Source: a virus. Taken from it: a DNA stretch of 37,858 bases. The translations under genes were made by a program, and so were the position numbers. Location of the stretch: the IMG/VR virus record IMGVR_UViG_3300025168_000228, positions 1 to 37,858 of that record; one strand, written 5' to 3'. Every line of letters begins with the position of its first letter. The stretch's first letter is position 1. The notes beneath the pieces were generated by a model. The model was given only the letters and a program-made list of their open reading frames with translations, made no database searches and had not been told where the DNA came from. Below, piece by piece: positions 11,505 to 19,550 of this stretch.

Positions 11505-12243
11505 GATGGAAGATGTCCTCGCCTCGCTTGGAGACGACTCTAAATACTATGGAGAGTATGGTCAGCAGTTCTTATCCAACTCTGACATTGGAACTCTTTT
11601 GAACAACCCCAAAGAGTTTAGAAAGCCACGCCCAGAATCCAAACCTCTATTGGAGGGTAGGTATTTTCACACAGCAATACTAGAGCCAGATAAGTTGAAG
11701 AACTTTACTCTAGTAGATTGTGCCTCTAGAAACACAAAGCTTTACAAGGAGGCGATAGAGGAGAGTGGTGAAGAGATGCTTATGCTCACTAAAGAAGCTG
11801 AGGAGATTGATTCATTGACCAAGAGTATGATAGGCAACTATTCTTTTTACGAGTCTATCTATGCTGAGGGCAACGAGTTTGAAACTCCAGGCATTCAAGA
11901 AATCAAGGGCCATATGTGGAAAGGTAAGTGTGATATTATTATGCACAAGGACGAAGTCCTAATCGACCTCAAGACTACTGGAAAGCTCGATGATTTCCGT
12001 TTTTCAGCTAAGCGCTATAATTATGATAGCCAATGCTTTATATATGAGAGAATTTTTGGAAAGCCTATGATCTTTTACGTTATTGAGAAAGGCACACACC
12101 GACTTGGTAAGTATACACCATCGGTGGATTTTATCAGAGGCGGAGAGCAAAAGCTTGAGAGAGCTTTGGAGGTGTACGGCAAGTTCTTTGCTGAAGACGC
12201 ACCTGAAAATGTAGACAATTATTTTATTTCGGAAGTATTGTAG
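11494..12243 (+). CDS. PD-(D/E)XK exonuclease (RecE/YqaJ-like)
   Basis: 249 residues. The family's early His is in GRYFHTAILEP (His59). The nuclease core is GKCDIIM (Asp147), then LIDLKTT (Asp158-x-Lys160), and a Gln in YNYDSQCFIYE (Gln180). It is expected to resect 5' ends to make 3' tails for the annealing protein encoded just upstream (11-nt overlap). Assignment to the RecE/exonuclease VIII-like clade is by motif; a RecB-like clade is possible. Its stop codon lies in a hairpin (12237-12263). Confidence 0.86.
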   Translation: MTSKMEDVLASLGDDSKYYGEYGQQFLSNSDIGTLLNNPKEFRKPRPESKPLLEGRYFHTAILEPDKLKNFTLVDCASRNTKLYKEAIEESGEEMLMLTKEAEEIDSLTKSMIGNYSFYESIYAEGNEFETPGIQEIKGHMWKGKCDIIMHKDEVLIDLKTTGKLDDFRFSAKRYNYDSQCFIYERIFGKPMIFYVIEKGTHRLGKYTPSVDFIRGGEQKLERALEVYGKFFAEDAPENVDNYFISEVL

Positions 12244-12263
12244 GGAGTGCCCACCTCTACAAT
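12237..12263 (+). other. intergenic hairpin at exonuclease stop codon
   Basis: ATTGTAG (12237-12243) pairs perfectly with CTACAAT (12257-12263). It includes the TAG stop and has no T-run, so it may be an mRNA stability or translation-control hairpin between exonuclease and the SSB-like gene. Confidence 0.5.
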
Positions 12264-12273
12264 CATTATATAA

Positions 12274-12552
12274 ATGGGCATAAATTATATTAATATGGCA
12301 GAAGATAAAATATTTGCTGATGGATTTCTTTTTAAGAAAAGAGAGTCTGCGCCCGAATGGGTCGTTGGTTCTATAAGCGTTAAGGTTGATGAGGCGATTG
12401 GCTTTTTAACATCTAACGCTAAGAACGGATGGGTAAACTTAAATGTCAATCAATCTCGTGGTGGTAAATACTACATTGAGTTGGATACATTTGTTCCCAA
12501 GAAGCAAGAACCCAGTTCTACTAAAGAAAAAGAAGTAGACCTACCATTCTAA
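12274..12552 (+). CDS. putative single-stranded DNA-binding protein (SSB-like tip)
   Basis: 92 residues (85 if the ATG at 12295 is used; both leaders are AT-rich). The core alternates strands with aromatic and basic residues (WVVGSISVKVDEAIGF, GWVNLNVNQSRGGKYYIELD). A charged linker leads to a C-terminal tip EKEVDLPF, which closely resembles the acidic DDDIPF partner-binding tip of bacterial SSB. Its place between recombination and primase-helicase genes fits. The fold itself is not recognised. Confidence 0.6.
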   Translation: MGINYINMAEDKIFADGFLFKKRESAPEWVVGSISVKVDEAIGFLTSNAKNGWVNLNVNQSRGGKYYIELDTFVPKKQEPSSTKEKEVDLPF

Positions 12553-12557
12553 TTTAT

Positions 12558-12583
12558 GGGGGGTGTTTAAACACCCCCCTTTT
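12558..12583 (+). terminator. palindromic terminator centred on GTTTAAAC
   Basis: GGGGGGTGTTTAAACACCCCCC (two arms 12558-12568 and 12569-12579), then TTTT. It partly terminates upstream transcription or protects the 3' end; the primase gene 16 nt later must be read through it or from an unseen promoter. Confidence 0.65.
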
Positions 12584-12598
12584 AAAAAATTAATTATT

Positions 12599-15028
12599 AT
12601 GCATGAAGGAATAATAACCATATTCAGAAACATCAAGGAGACAGAACAACCTTTCTTCAGGGCCGTGGATGCAATCCTTGAAAGAATCCGCAACGGATCA
12701 TCCAAAGACCTGATCAAAAACATCAGAGCTCTAAAGGATAAGTCAAAAATTAACGAGCTAAAGCAAGAATTACCCGCAATTTGTTTCTCTGGCAAGTTTA
12801 CCAAGCGATCTGACGGCTCTATAGCCTCACATAGTGGCTTTGTGTGCTTAGATTTCGATGGATACGCTAAGCAAAAGGAGCTTTTAGAACAAAAAGAGGT
12901 GCTTTCTAAGAATAAATATGTGTATTCAGTCTTTATCAGCCCTTCTGGAAAGGGATTAAAGGCGTTAGTGAAAATACCTCAAGACATTGATAATCACAGG
13001 AATTACTTCAACTCCTTAGAAAATCACTTTAAGTCGGAACACTTCGATAAAACCAGTAAAAACATCTCTAGGGTCTGTTATGAGTCTTACGACCCCTTGA
13101 TTTATATCAATGCCACGTCAAGTGTCTGGACGAGTCTTGAGGAGCAGACCTACGAGGAGCTCGACAAGTACAGAGACAGGCCTACCATCCCTATTACTGA
13201 CGAGAATAAGATTGTAGACATACTACTAAAGTGGTGGGACAAGAAATACCCTATGGTTGAGGGTCAAAGGAATCACAACCTGTATGTCCTCGCCGCAGCT
13301 CTCAACGATTTTGGTGTCAATAAGTCTTTGGCTGAGTATGTCACCTCCAACTATCAGACAAAGTCTTTCCCTCTGTCTGAAATTAAAAGAACTATTGATA
13401 GTGCATACGCTCAATCTCAGAAGTTCGGCAGTCGCTACTACGAGGATGAGGAAAAGCTCTTTCAGATAAAGACAAAGCTCAGAGGTGGAGTGCCAAAAAA
13501 AGAAATCCGTCATCAATTAGAAGAGTCCAATGTGGATGGCGGGATAATCGACTCAGTGATTTCTAGAATTGAGGAGGAACAATCGAGTCAAAAGTTTTGG
13601 ACTAAGTCAGATAAGGGCACTGTTAAGATAGTTCACATACTGTTTAAACAGTTCCTTGAAGACAATGGGTTTTATAAATACAACCCAGAGGGCAGTAAGA
13701 ACTATGTGTTTGTGAGGGTAACGAACAACCTTATTGACCACGCTTCGGACAAAGAGATTAAAGACTATATACTAAACTATCTTTTAGATTTAGAGGATGC
13801 GTTGATTTATAATTACTTTGCTGACAACACAAGATTTTTTAGGGAAGACTTCTTGACCCTTTTGTCCTCTATAGATGTCTACTTCATTGCCGACACCAAA
13901 AATTCGTGCTACTTGTACTACAAGAACTGCGCCCTAAAGGTTACGAATCAAGAAATCACAAGCATAGACTACATTGACCTCGGTGGCTACGTATGGAAAG
14001 ACCATGTGATTGACAGGAATTTTGATGTTGAAGAAGTCAAGCACTGTGATTTTAAGCAATTTGTTGAAAACATATCTGCCCAAGACGTAAAGAGAATCAA
14101 AAGTGTGGAGAGCACTCTTGGTTTTTTGATGCATGGGTATAAAGATTTGTCATTTTGCCCCGCAGTAATAATTAATGACGAGGAAATATCAGCCGATCCA
14201 GAAGGAGGGACAGGTAAGGGCCTTTTAATGAACGCACTGTCGCAGATGAAGAAGGTAGTGGTCATTGACGGAAAGGCTTTTACTTTTGAGAGATCGTTTG
14301 CATATCAGTTGGTCTCGGCAGACACTCAGATACTTTGTTTTGACGATGTCAAAAAGCACTTTGATTTTGAAAGGTTGTTTTCTGTAGTCACTGAAGGACT
14401 AACCTTGGAGAAAAAAAACAAGGACGCAATCAAGATTCCTTTTGATCGTTCTCCGAAGGTTGCAATTACAACTAATTACGCAATAAAGGGCTCTGGAAAT
14501 TCTTTTAAAAGAAGGAAGTGGGATCTTGAGCTGACTCAATACTATAACAAAACATTTACTCCCCTTGATGAATTTAAGAAATTAATGTTCGGTGATTGGG
14601 ACGATAAAGAGTGGGGGCAGTTTGATAATTACATGATTAACTGTTTAAAATCTTACTTGACAACAGGATTAGTGAAAAGTAATTTAGTAAATGCTAAAAA
14701 GAAAAAATTAATTCAAGAAGCAGGTGAAGACTTTGTTGATTGGTGTGGCGTAATTAATGATGCTTCTGAATCAGAATATATTTTAAAACTTGACACTAGA
14801 GAGAAAGTATACAAGAATGATTTATATCACGACTTTATTCAAGATTATCCTGACTATTCCAAGGGGGGTAAGATGACTATTTCTAGGTCTAAGTTCAACA
14901 AGAATATTGTTGCTTACTGTGATTACAGAACAGGCGTAGATCCTGTGGACGGAAGAGATAGCAAGGGGAGATGGATTAGATGTAGAAATAAACATGAGCT
15001 AGAAAAGGAAACTAAATTTGAATTTTAA
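12599..15028 (+). CDS. primase-helicase: VirE/BT4734-like AEP primase plus SF3-type helicase
   Basis: 809 residues from the ATG at 12599; an in-frame GTG at 12563 lies in the terminator and is rejected. The N-terminal domain has LDFDG (84-88) and SPSGKGLK (114-121), the pattern of VirE_N/BT4734-type archaeo-eukaryotic-like primases. The C-terminal half has a Walker A-like EGGTGKG (535-541), a Walker B-like LCFDD (about 577-582) and AITTN followed by KRRKW (about 621-640), matching SF3 motif C and an arginine finger. It should prime and unwind at the phage origin. It stands in for the separate DnaG/DnaB pair of gut crAss-like phages. Confidence 0.83.
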   Translation: MHEGIITIFRNIKETEQPFFRAVDAILERIRNGSSKDLIKNIRALKDKSKINELKQELPAICFSGKFTKRSDGSIASHSGFVCLDFDGYAKQKELLEQKEVLSKNKYVYSVFISPSGKGLKALVKIPQDIDNHRNYFNSLENHFKSEHFDKTSKNISRVCYESYDPLIYINATSSVWTSLEEQTYEELDKYRDRPTIPITDENKIVDILLKWWDKKYPMVEGQRNHNLYVLAAALNDFGVNKSLAEYVTSNYQTKSFPLSEIKRTIDSAYAQSQKFGSRYYEDEEKLFQIKTKLRGGVPKKEIRHQLEESNVDGGIIDSVISRIEEEQSSQKFWTKSDKGTVKIVHILFKQFLEDNGFYKYNPEGSKNYVFVRVTNNLIDHASDKEIKDYILNYLLDLEDALIYNYFADNTRFFREDFLTLLSSIDVYFIADTKNSCYLYYKNCALKVTNQEITSIDYIDLGGYVWKDHVIDRNFDVEEVKHCDFKQFVENISAQDVKRIKSVESTLGFLMHGYKDLSFCPAVIINDEEISADPEGGTGKGLLMNALSQMKKVVVIDGKAFTFERSFAYQLVSADTQILCFDDVKKHFDFERLFSVVTEGLTLEKKNKDAIKIPFDRSPKVAITTNYAIKGSGNSFKRRKWDLELTQYYNKTFTPLDEFKKLMFGDWDDKEWGQFDNYMINCLKSYLTTGLVKSNLVNAKKKKLIQEAGEDFVDWCGVINDASESEYILKLDTREKVYKNDLYHDFIQDYPDYSKGGKMTISRSKFNKNIVAYCDYRTGVDPVDGRDSKGRWIRCRNKHELEKETKFEF

Positions 15029-15039
15029 TCTATATAATT

Positions 15040-15330
15040 ATGAAAACAATAAATCAAATCGACAGAATCGCATCAAAGCTGATCATACTTCAACAATGTC
15101 AGCTTGAAATTATGGATGAATTAAAGGAGACTCCTTTGTATCGTCAAGACATAAAGTTTCATGTCAACAAGCTGGAGTCTCTACTTGAGGATTTTTTAAA
15201 GAAAGCTTTAAATCAATTAGATAGTGACGAAAAAGAAGACTCTTTTGTCACCCTTCAGAAGGGTGTATCGAAAATTGTGGAATCAACTTTAGAAGAGTTG
15301 TTCATAGAGTCGGCTCGTGTTAGAGCTTAG
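15040..15330 (+). CDS. helical protein of unknown function
   Basis: 96 residues, almost entirely helical (DRIASKLIILQQCQLEIMDE, KKALNQLDSDEKEDSF). Probably a small coiled-coil or helical-bundle partner of the replication proteins. It overlaps the helicase gene by 14 nt. No family recognised. Confidence 0.65.
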   Translation: MKTINQIDRIASKLIILQQCQLEIMDELKETPLYRQDIKFHVNKLESLLEDFLKKALNQLDSDEKEDSFVTLQKGVSKIVESTLEELFIESARVRA

Positions 15331-16555
15331 ACCCTATCAAAAAGATATTATCGACAAGGGGTCTTCTGTTCTTTTGCGGAAAGGTTTTGTTTATCTAGCA
15401 ATGGAGGTTAGAACCGGGAAAACTTTAACGAGTCTAGGTATTGCTCAAAAACTAGGAGCCAAGAATGTTTTGTTCTTAACTAAAAAAAAGGCTATATCTA
15501 GTATTGAACATGACTATAGCCTCCTTAATCCTGAATATAATATATCTGTAATTAATTATGAGAGTATGCATAAGCTCCCAAATATAAAATGGGACATTAT
15601 AATTGCTGACGAGGCTCATGGTATGGGTGCATTCCCAAAGCCCAGCAAGAGGGCAAAGGATTTAAATAAACTAATTTATAGGACAAAAGCGAGGGTAATA
15701 CTTTTGTCTGGAACCCCAACCCCAGAGTCTTATAGTCAAATGTATCATCAAGTATATGGGATTGCTAACAACCCTTTCTCTAAGTACAGAAACTTCTATG
15801 CCTTTGCTCAAGACTATGTAAAATTAACTTCAAAACGTATAAACGGATACGAAATCAAGGATTATGGGGGTGGGTTAAGGCATATTTTAGACGTTATGGC
15901 CCCCTACACCATCTCATATAGCCAAGAGGAGGCAGGATTTGTCGTAGAGACCACAGAAAAGGTACTTGAAGTATCACTTCAACCCTACACTTATGCTATT
16001 ATGAATCAATTAAAGGCAAAATTAGTGGTTGAAGGTAAGGAGGAGGTTATTTTGGCAGACACCGCAGTTAAGTTAATGATGAAGATTCACCAGTTATCTT
16101 CTGGGACAGTCAAGTTTGAAAGCGGAAACTCTAAAGTGATAGATGATACAAAGGCTAGGTTCATAAAAGATAAGTTCACCAATCAAAAGATAGGCATATT
16201 CTACAAGTTCAAGGAAGAACTCAACGCTTTAAAGTCTGTATTTAAAGATAAGTTGACTGAGTCTGTAGAGGAGTTTGACACCACAGACAAGTCTATCGCC
16301 TTACAGATTGTGTCTGGTCGAGAGGGTATTTCTTTACGGATGGCAGAGTCTTTAGTGTATTACAACATTGACTTTAGTGCCACAAGCTACTGGCAATCAA
16401 GAGATAGGATGACGACCAAAGATCGATTAAGAAATAATGTGTATTGGATTTTTGCCAAGGGAGGTATTGAATCAGACATATATAAGGCTGTAACAAAAAA
16501 GAAGGACTACACCTTGAGTCACTTCAAAAGAGATTTGTTAAATTTACAAGCATGA
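15317..16555 (+). CDS. SF2 DEAH-box helicase/translocase (SNF2-like)
   Basis: 412 residues from a GTG at 15317; this start keeps the conserved LRPYQ Q-motif at residues 4-8. Walker A is EVRTGKT (30-36), motif II DEAH (98-101), motif III LSGTPTP (130-136) and motifs V/VI SGREGISL...QSRDRM (about 335-368). This is the phage SNF2-like helicase layout. It is likely an ATP-driven DNA translocase in replication or recombination. It overlaps the nuclease gene by 4 nt (ATGA). Confidence 0.86.
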   Translation: MLELRPYQKDIIDKGSSVLLRKGFVYLAMEVRTGKTLTSLGIAQKLGAKNVLFLTKKKAISSIEHDYSLLNPEYNISVINYESMHKLPNIKWDIIIADEAHGMGAFPKPSKRAKDLNKLIYRTKARVILLSGTPTPESYSQMYHQVYGIANNPFSKYRNFYAFAQDYVKLTSKRINGYEIKDYGGGLRHILDVMAPYTISYSQEEAGFVVETTEKVLEVSLQPYTYAIMNQLKAKLVVEGKEEVILADTAVKLMMKIHQLSSGTVKFESGNSKVIDDTKARFIKDKFTNQKIGIFYKFKEELNALKSVFKDKLTESVEEFDTTDKSIALQIVSGREGISLRMAESLVYYNIDFSATSYWQSRDRMTTKDRLRNNVYWIFAKGGIESDIYKAVTKKKDYTLSHFKRDLLNLQA

Positions 16556-16791
16556 CAGAACAAGCAATACAGAACAAAAGAATCAAACAGCTTGAAGCTG
16601 ATGGCTATTATGTTCTGAAGCTGATTAAGACTAATAAGAATGGTATTCCAGACTTGATTGCAATTCCTGCAGATTGTGGCGTGATATTCTCAGAGGTCAA
16701 AACTCCAAAGGGAAAGCTTTCTGTTTTGCAAGAGTACAGACTAAAAGAACTAGAGAACCATGGCATTACTACAGAGGTCTTCAGAGGATAG
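16552..16791 (+). CDS. VRR-NUC domain nuclease
   Basis: 79 residues, a stand-alone VRR-NUC domain. GIPDLIAIP (31-39), SEVKTPKGKLSVLQ (47-60) give the PD...ExK core (Asp34, Glu48, Lys50) and the family's Gln60. VRR-NUC proteins cut branched DNA, and phage forms are proposed Holliday-junction or flap nucleases. Coupled by ATGA to the helicase, it probably resolves replication or recombination intermediates before packaging. Confidence 0.85.
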   Translation: MTEQAIQNKRIKQLEADGYYVLKLIKTNKNGIPDLIAIPADCGVIFSEVKTPKGKLSVLQEYRLKELENHGITTEVFRG

Positions 16792-17089
16792 GGGATATAT
16801 AATAGACGACGAGTTTCTGCTCCAGGTAAAGTCGTATAGCTTACACCTGATAGTTAGAATCGCGAAGTTCTTAGATAGGACAATATCTCAAATTAAATAT
16901 AATGATTACGAGATACAAACGCTAGGTTGTGTTATTGATGACAACCCAGACAACCCCTTTTACTTTACTGTAGAAGTATACAAAGATGATTCGGGAATGG
17001 TTACTTTTTATAACCTAAAAGAAATATATTTAGATAACTACTTAGATTTAATTAATTCAAATTGCTACTTAGATGAAAGAATGGGATAA
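16760..17089 (+). CDS. protein of unknown function, replication operon
   Basis: 109 residues. The start is uncertain: the ATG at 16760 gives a 32-nt overlap with the nuclease gene and no other ATG follows in frame before the conserved-looking part. The protein mixes a helical segment (LHLIVRIAKFLDRTISQ) with strands (PFYFTVEVYKDDSGMVTFYN). Overlaps the next gene by 17 nt. Confidence 0.62.
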   Translation: MALLQRSSEDRGYIIDDEFLLQVKSYSLHLIVRIAKFLDRTISQIKYNDYEIQTLGCVIDDNPDNPFYFTVEVYKDDSGMVTFYNLKEIYLDNYLDLINSNCYLDERMG

Positions 17090-17588
17090 CACAGAGGCTA
17101 TTGTAAACAAAGTCTTTGGCTTAAAGCTAGTTACGGAAACTCGTCAGCGACCTTATGTCGAGGCAAGAGCCGTGTTTTATAAGCTCATGAGAGATGTTTA
17201 TAAAAAACACTTACAGACGATTGGGAAAAAGACAAACAGAACTCACGCATCTGTAATAAATGGAGTTAAAAACGCTAGAGATTGGATAGAGATAGACAAT
17301 TGTTTTAGGAACAAATACAACGAAGCTTTGAGTTTGGTTGACTCTTATAACAAGACATTTGAGGCGTATCTTCCTGAAGATGAATTAGCTGAACAAAACT
17401 TTTTATTAAAACAAAAAATAAAATTATTAACTTTGCAAGTGAATGTTCTTCAAAAAAGCATAGACGCAATGGAACACAAGGGGCAACCTTTTAAAGATTT
17501 ATTCAATAGAATAGAGCATCAATTTAGTGATGATTCAGAGCTTGCCAATGGTTTAATTAATAAATTTCTTAATGGAATATCTGTTTGA
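17073..17588 (+). CDS. DnaA domain IV-like DNA-binding protein
   Basis: 171 residues. RQRPYVEARAVFYKLMRDVY (25-44) and TNRTHASVINGVKNARDW (54-71) resemble the DnaA C-terminal DNA-binding domain, whose signature helix carries GRDHTTVLHA. There is no AAA+ domain. The C-terminal part is a leucine-rich coiled coil (LLKQKIKLLTLQVNVLQKSI). It may bind the phage origin or sit on host DnaA boxes; which of these is inferred only. Confidence 0.68.
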   Translation: MKEWDNTEAIVNKVFGLKLVTETRQRPYVEARAVFYKLMRDVYKKHLQTIGKKTNRTHASVINGVKNARDWIEIDNCFRNKYNEALSLVDSYNKTFEAYLPEDELAEQNFLLKQKIKLLTLQVNVLQKSIDAMEHKGQPFKDLFNRIEHQFSDDSELANGLINKFLNGISV

Positions 17589-17805
17589 AAATATCGAAGA
17601 AGTGCTAGAAAAAAGATGGTGTAGTAAATGTAAGATTGACTACTTACTGCATGTAGACGCCATCATGTATACCAACTTAGGAACTGACTCTACTGATGCA
17701 GATAGAGACAGAGTAAAGAGAAAGTCAAGAAAAATTTACAATAATATTAAAAAAATAGATAGGGAAATTGGAGAAAGATTCTTATCTTCAATGGATAAAT
17801 TGTAA
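17572..17805 (+). CDS. small basic protein of unknown function
   Basis: 77 residues. A WCSKCKIDY stretch gives one CxxC pair (about 17-20) without a second pair, so a zinc site would need a dimer. The C-terminal half is a basic helix (RDRVKRKSRKIYNNIKKID). Overlaps the previous gene by 17 nt. Not recognised. Confidence 0.6.
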   Translation: MEYLFENIEEVLEKRWCSKCKIDYLLHVDAIMYTNLGTDSTDADRDRVKRKSRKIYNNIKKIDREIGERFLSSMDKL

Positions 17806-17809
17806 CACA

Positions 17810-17995
17810 ATGCCTTTTAGCCGTTTAGTAAACCCTCAAGTGATATACATTAACACGTTAATGAAGGAGCTAAACTCTTTGAATGACGACCTGTACGAGT
17901 CTTTAATGGACTCAGAGCCAGATAACGCAAGAGCAACGGCTAAAGCTCTTGTGAGTCGCCTAGAGGATGTTATACAAACACTAGAGCGTGGGTAG
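17810..17995 (+). CDS. 61-residue helical protein of unknown function
   Basis: Start chosen at the ATG at 17810, 4 nt after the preceding stop; an in-frame ATG at 17768 would overlap by 38 nt. Helical and acidic (INTLMKELNSLNDDLYESLM, ALVSRLEDVIQTLERG). It overlaps the phosphoesterase start by 8 nt. Not recognised. Confidence 0.58.
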   Translation: MPFSRLVNPQVIYINTLMKELNSLNDDLYESLMDSEPDNARATAKALVSRLEDVIQTLERG

Positions 17996-19019
17996 GAAGT
18001 TTGAGGGTACGACCCGGCTGAGGCTAAAAGAAGATGAGCATAAATTAATTATGGATCATCGCGCATTAAAAGAAGAGTGTGAGGCTGTAGGCGTGCCTCT
18101 TAATAATGTAAATCATTACTGGTATAAAGGCAAAAGCTTTTCTCTTCATGTAAAGAATGATGGTGTATCATACCAAGAGATAAGAGAAGACCTACTAAAA
18201 GAACTCAAAGCCTACTCCCCTAAATACAAGAAGATAGAGAGGAAAAAGTCTTCGGATCCACATTGCTTAGTAATAGACCCTGCAGACATACATATAGGAA
18301 AGCTATGTGATTCCTTTGAAAGCGGTGAGGATTATAATTCTCAAATCGCGGTCTCTAGAGTTATAGAGGGAGTACAAGGTATACTTGACAAGGCTTCTGG
18401 TTTTAATATAGACAAGATTGTGTTCATCGGAGGCAATGACATTCTTCACATCGATACGCCTAAGAGGGCAACCACCGCAGGGACACCTCAAGACACGGAT
18501 GGGATGTGGTACAGTAACTTTCTTATTGCAAAAAAATTATACGTGGAAGTTATAGAGCATCTTCTAGGTGTTGCTGATGTTCACTTTGTATACAACCCCT
18601 CCAATCATGACTATACAAATGGCTTCTTTTTAGCTGACGTTATACAGAGCTGGTTCAGAGCAAGCCCAAACATTAAGTTTGATTGCTCTATTGCTCACAG
18701 AAAATATTTACAATACCACAACAACCTTATAGGAACTACTCATGGCGATGGCGCAAAGTCTCAAGACTTACCACTGCTAATGGCTCAAGAGTCTCCAGGT
18801 TCATGGTCAGAAACTAAGCATAGATATGTCTATACACACCACGTTCACCACAAGGTATCTAAAGACTACATAGGAGTCACTGTAGAGAGCTTAAGGAGTC
18901 CAAGTGGCACAGACTCATGGCATCATAGAAATGGATACCAGCACGCGCCTAAAGCTGTGGAGGGATTTATTCACCACCCAGAACACGGGCAAGTTGCTCG
19001 ACTAACTCACTTGTTTTAA
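17988..19019 (+). CDS. calcineurin-like metallophosphoesterase
   Basis: 343 residues from a GTG at 17988. The two-metal phosphoesterase motifs appear in order: DIH (100-102), GGND (148-151), NHD in place of GNHD (206-208), THGDG (251-255) and HVH (285-287). The N-terminal 90 residues form a separate basic/helical domain, perhaps for DNA or partner binding. Related phage proteins lie in replication modules, but substrate (DNA ends, 2'-3' cyclic or 5' phosphate) cannot be told from sequence. Confidence 0.83.
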   Translation: MGRKFEGTTRLRLKEDEHKLIMDHRALKEECEAVGVPLNNVNHYWYKGKSFSLHVKNDGVSYQEIREDLLKELKAYSPKYKKIERKKSSDPHCLVIDPADIHIGKLCDSFESGEDYNSQIAVSRVIEGVQGILDKASGFNIDKIVFIGGNDILHIDTPKRATTAGTPQDTDGMWYSNFLIAKKLYVEVIEHLLGVADVHFVYNPSNHDYTNGFFLADVIQSWFRASPNIKFDCSIAHRKYLQYHNNLIGTTHGDGAKSQDLPLLMAQESPGSWSETKHRYVYTHHVHHKVSKDYIGVTVESLRSPSGTDSWHHRNGYQHAPKAVEGFIHHPEHGQVARLTHLF

Positions 19020-19020
19020 T

Positions 19021-19113
19021 ATGAAAAAGAATTTAAGGGTTTTGTTATTAATCGGAATTAATATATTATTTTGGCTCTCTCTAATACGGCTTTGCTCAAA
19101 AGTCTTTGAATAA
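19021..19113 (+). CDS. 30-residue membrane protein
   Basis: MKKN, then a hydrophobic segment (RVLLLIGINILFWLSLIRL) and a short CSKVFE tail. Starts 1 nt after the phosphoesterase stop. A tiny single-span protein similar in type to the trio at 8586-8895. Confidence 0.52.
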   Translation: MKKNLRVLLLIGINILFWLSLIRLCSKVFE

Positions 19114-19127
19114 TTAAATTAAATACA

Positions 19128-19274
19128 ATGGAAGAAGCAATTGACGTTTTATATAATAGATATAAGACCTATGGTTATGTAACAGATGAGGATGTTGATC
19201 GGTTAAAGAAAAAGTATAATGAACTTCACCCTAAAGTAATCAACTCTATAAAGTACGTCCAGACAACTACGTGA
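19128..19274 (+). CDS. 48-residue protein of unknown function
   Basis: Starts MEEAIDVLYNRYKTYGYVTD behind an AT-rich leader; a small charged helical protein, not recognised. Overlaps the next gene by GTGA. Confidence 0.55.
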   Translation: MEEAIDVLYNRYKTYGYVTDEDVDRLKKKYNELHPKVINSIKYVQTTT

Positions 19275-19435
19275 AGTACATAGTAAGGTATATGCTGTAC
19301 AGACAACTAGACCCTAAAGCTTATTGGGAATTAAGGGAAAAAACTTTTGAAGACAAAGAAGATGCTAGTATCTTCATATCTAATATAAGTGAAAATGTCG
19401 CTGTTAAAAATATTTCTATTCAACCCGTTCCTTAA
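19271..19435 (+). CDS. 54-residue protein of unknown function
   Basis: GTG start within the preceding stop (GTGA). Starts with a basic strand (VKYIVRYMLYRQLD) and ends with an acidic helix and strand (ENVAVKNISIQPVP). Last gene of the rightward operon. A 29-codon frame at 19395-19484 overlaps its end but has little support. Confidence 0.5.
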   Translation: MKYIVRYMLYRQLDPKAYWELREKTFEDKEDASIFISNISENVAVKNISIQPVP

Positions 19436-19485
19436 AGATATTGACTTTGCATCGGCTGTACCGCAGTTCGGGGATATATATTAGG

Positions 19486-19501
19486 AGTTCAGCGATGAAC
19501 T
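19486..19501 (+). other. GNRA-capped hairpin in 3' region of rightward operon
   Basis: AGTTCA-GCGA-TGAACT, a perfect 6-bp stem with a GNRA loop, 22 nt before the terminator. Possibly a 3' end stabiliser. Confidence 0.5.
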
Positions 19502-19523
19502 GTATGCTGATGTAAAAATAAAG

Positions 19524-19550
19524 AGGGAGCGTTTAAACGCTCCCTTTTTT
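19524..19550. terminator. terminator between converging early and late transcripts
   Basis: AGGGAGC-GTTTAAAC-GCTCCCT palindrome followed on the plus strand by TTTTTT; on the minus strand a weaker CTTTATTTT follows. It separates the rightward operon from the leftward late genes. The stop codon of the giant virion protein begins in its T-run. Confidence 0.85.

Noticed and set aside
19395-19484. 29-codon frame at the end of the rightward operon
   Set aside because: Overlaps the previous gene by 41 nt, no leader, no recognised features; too weak to call.
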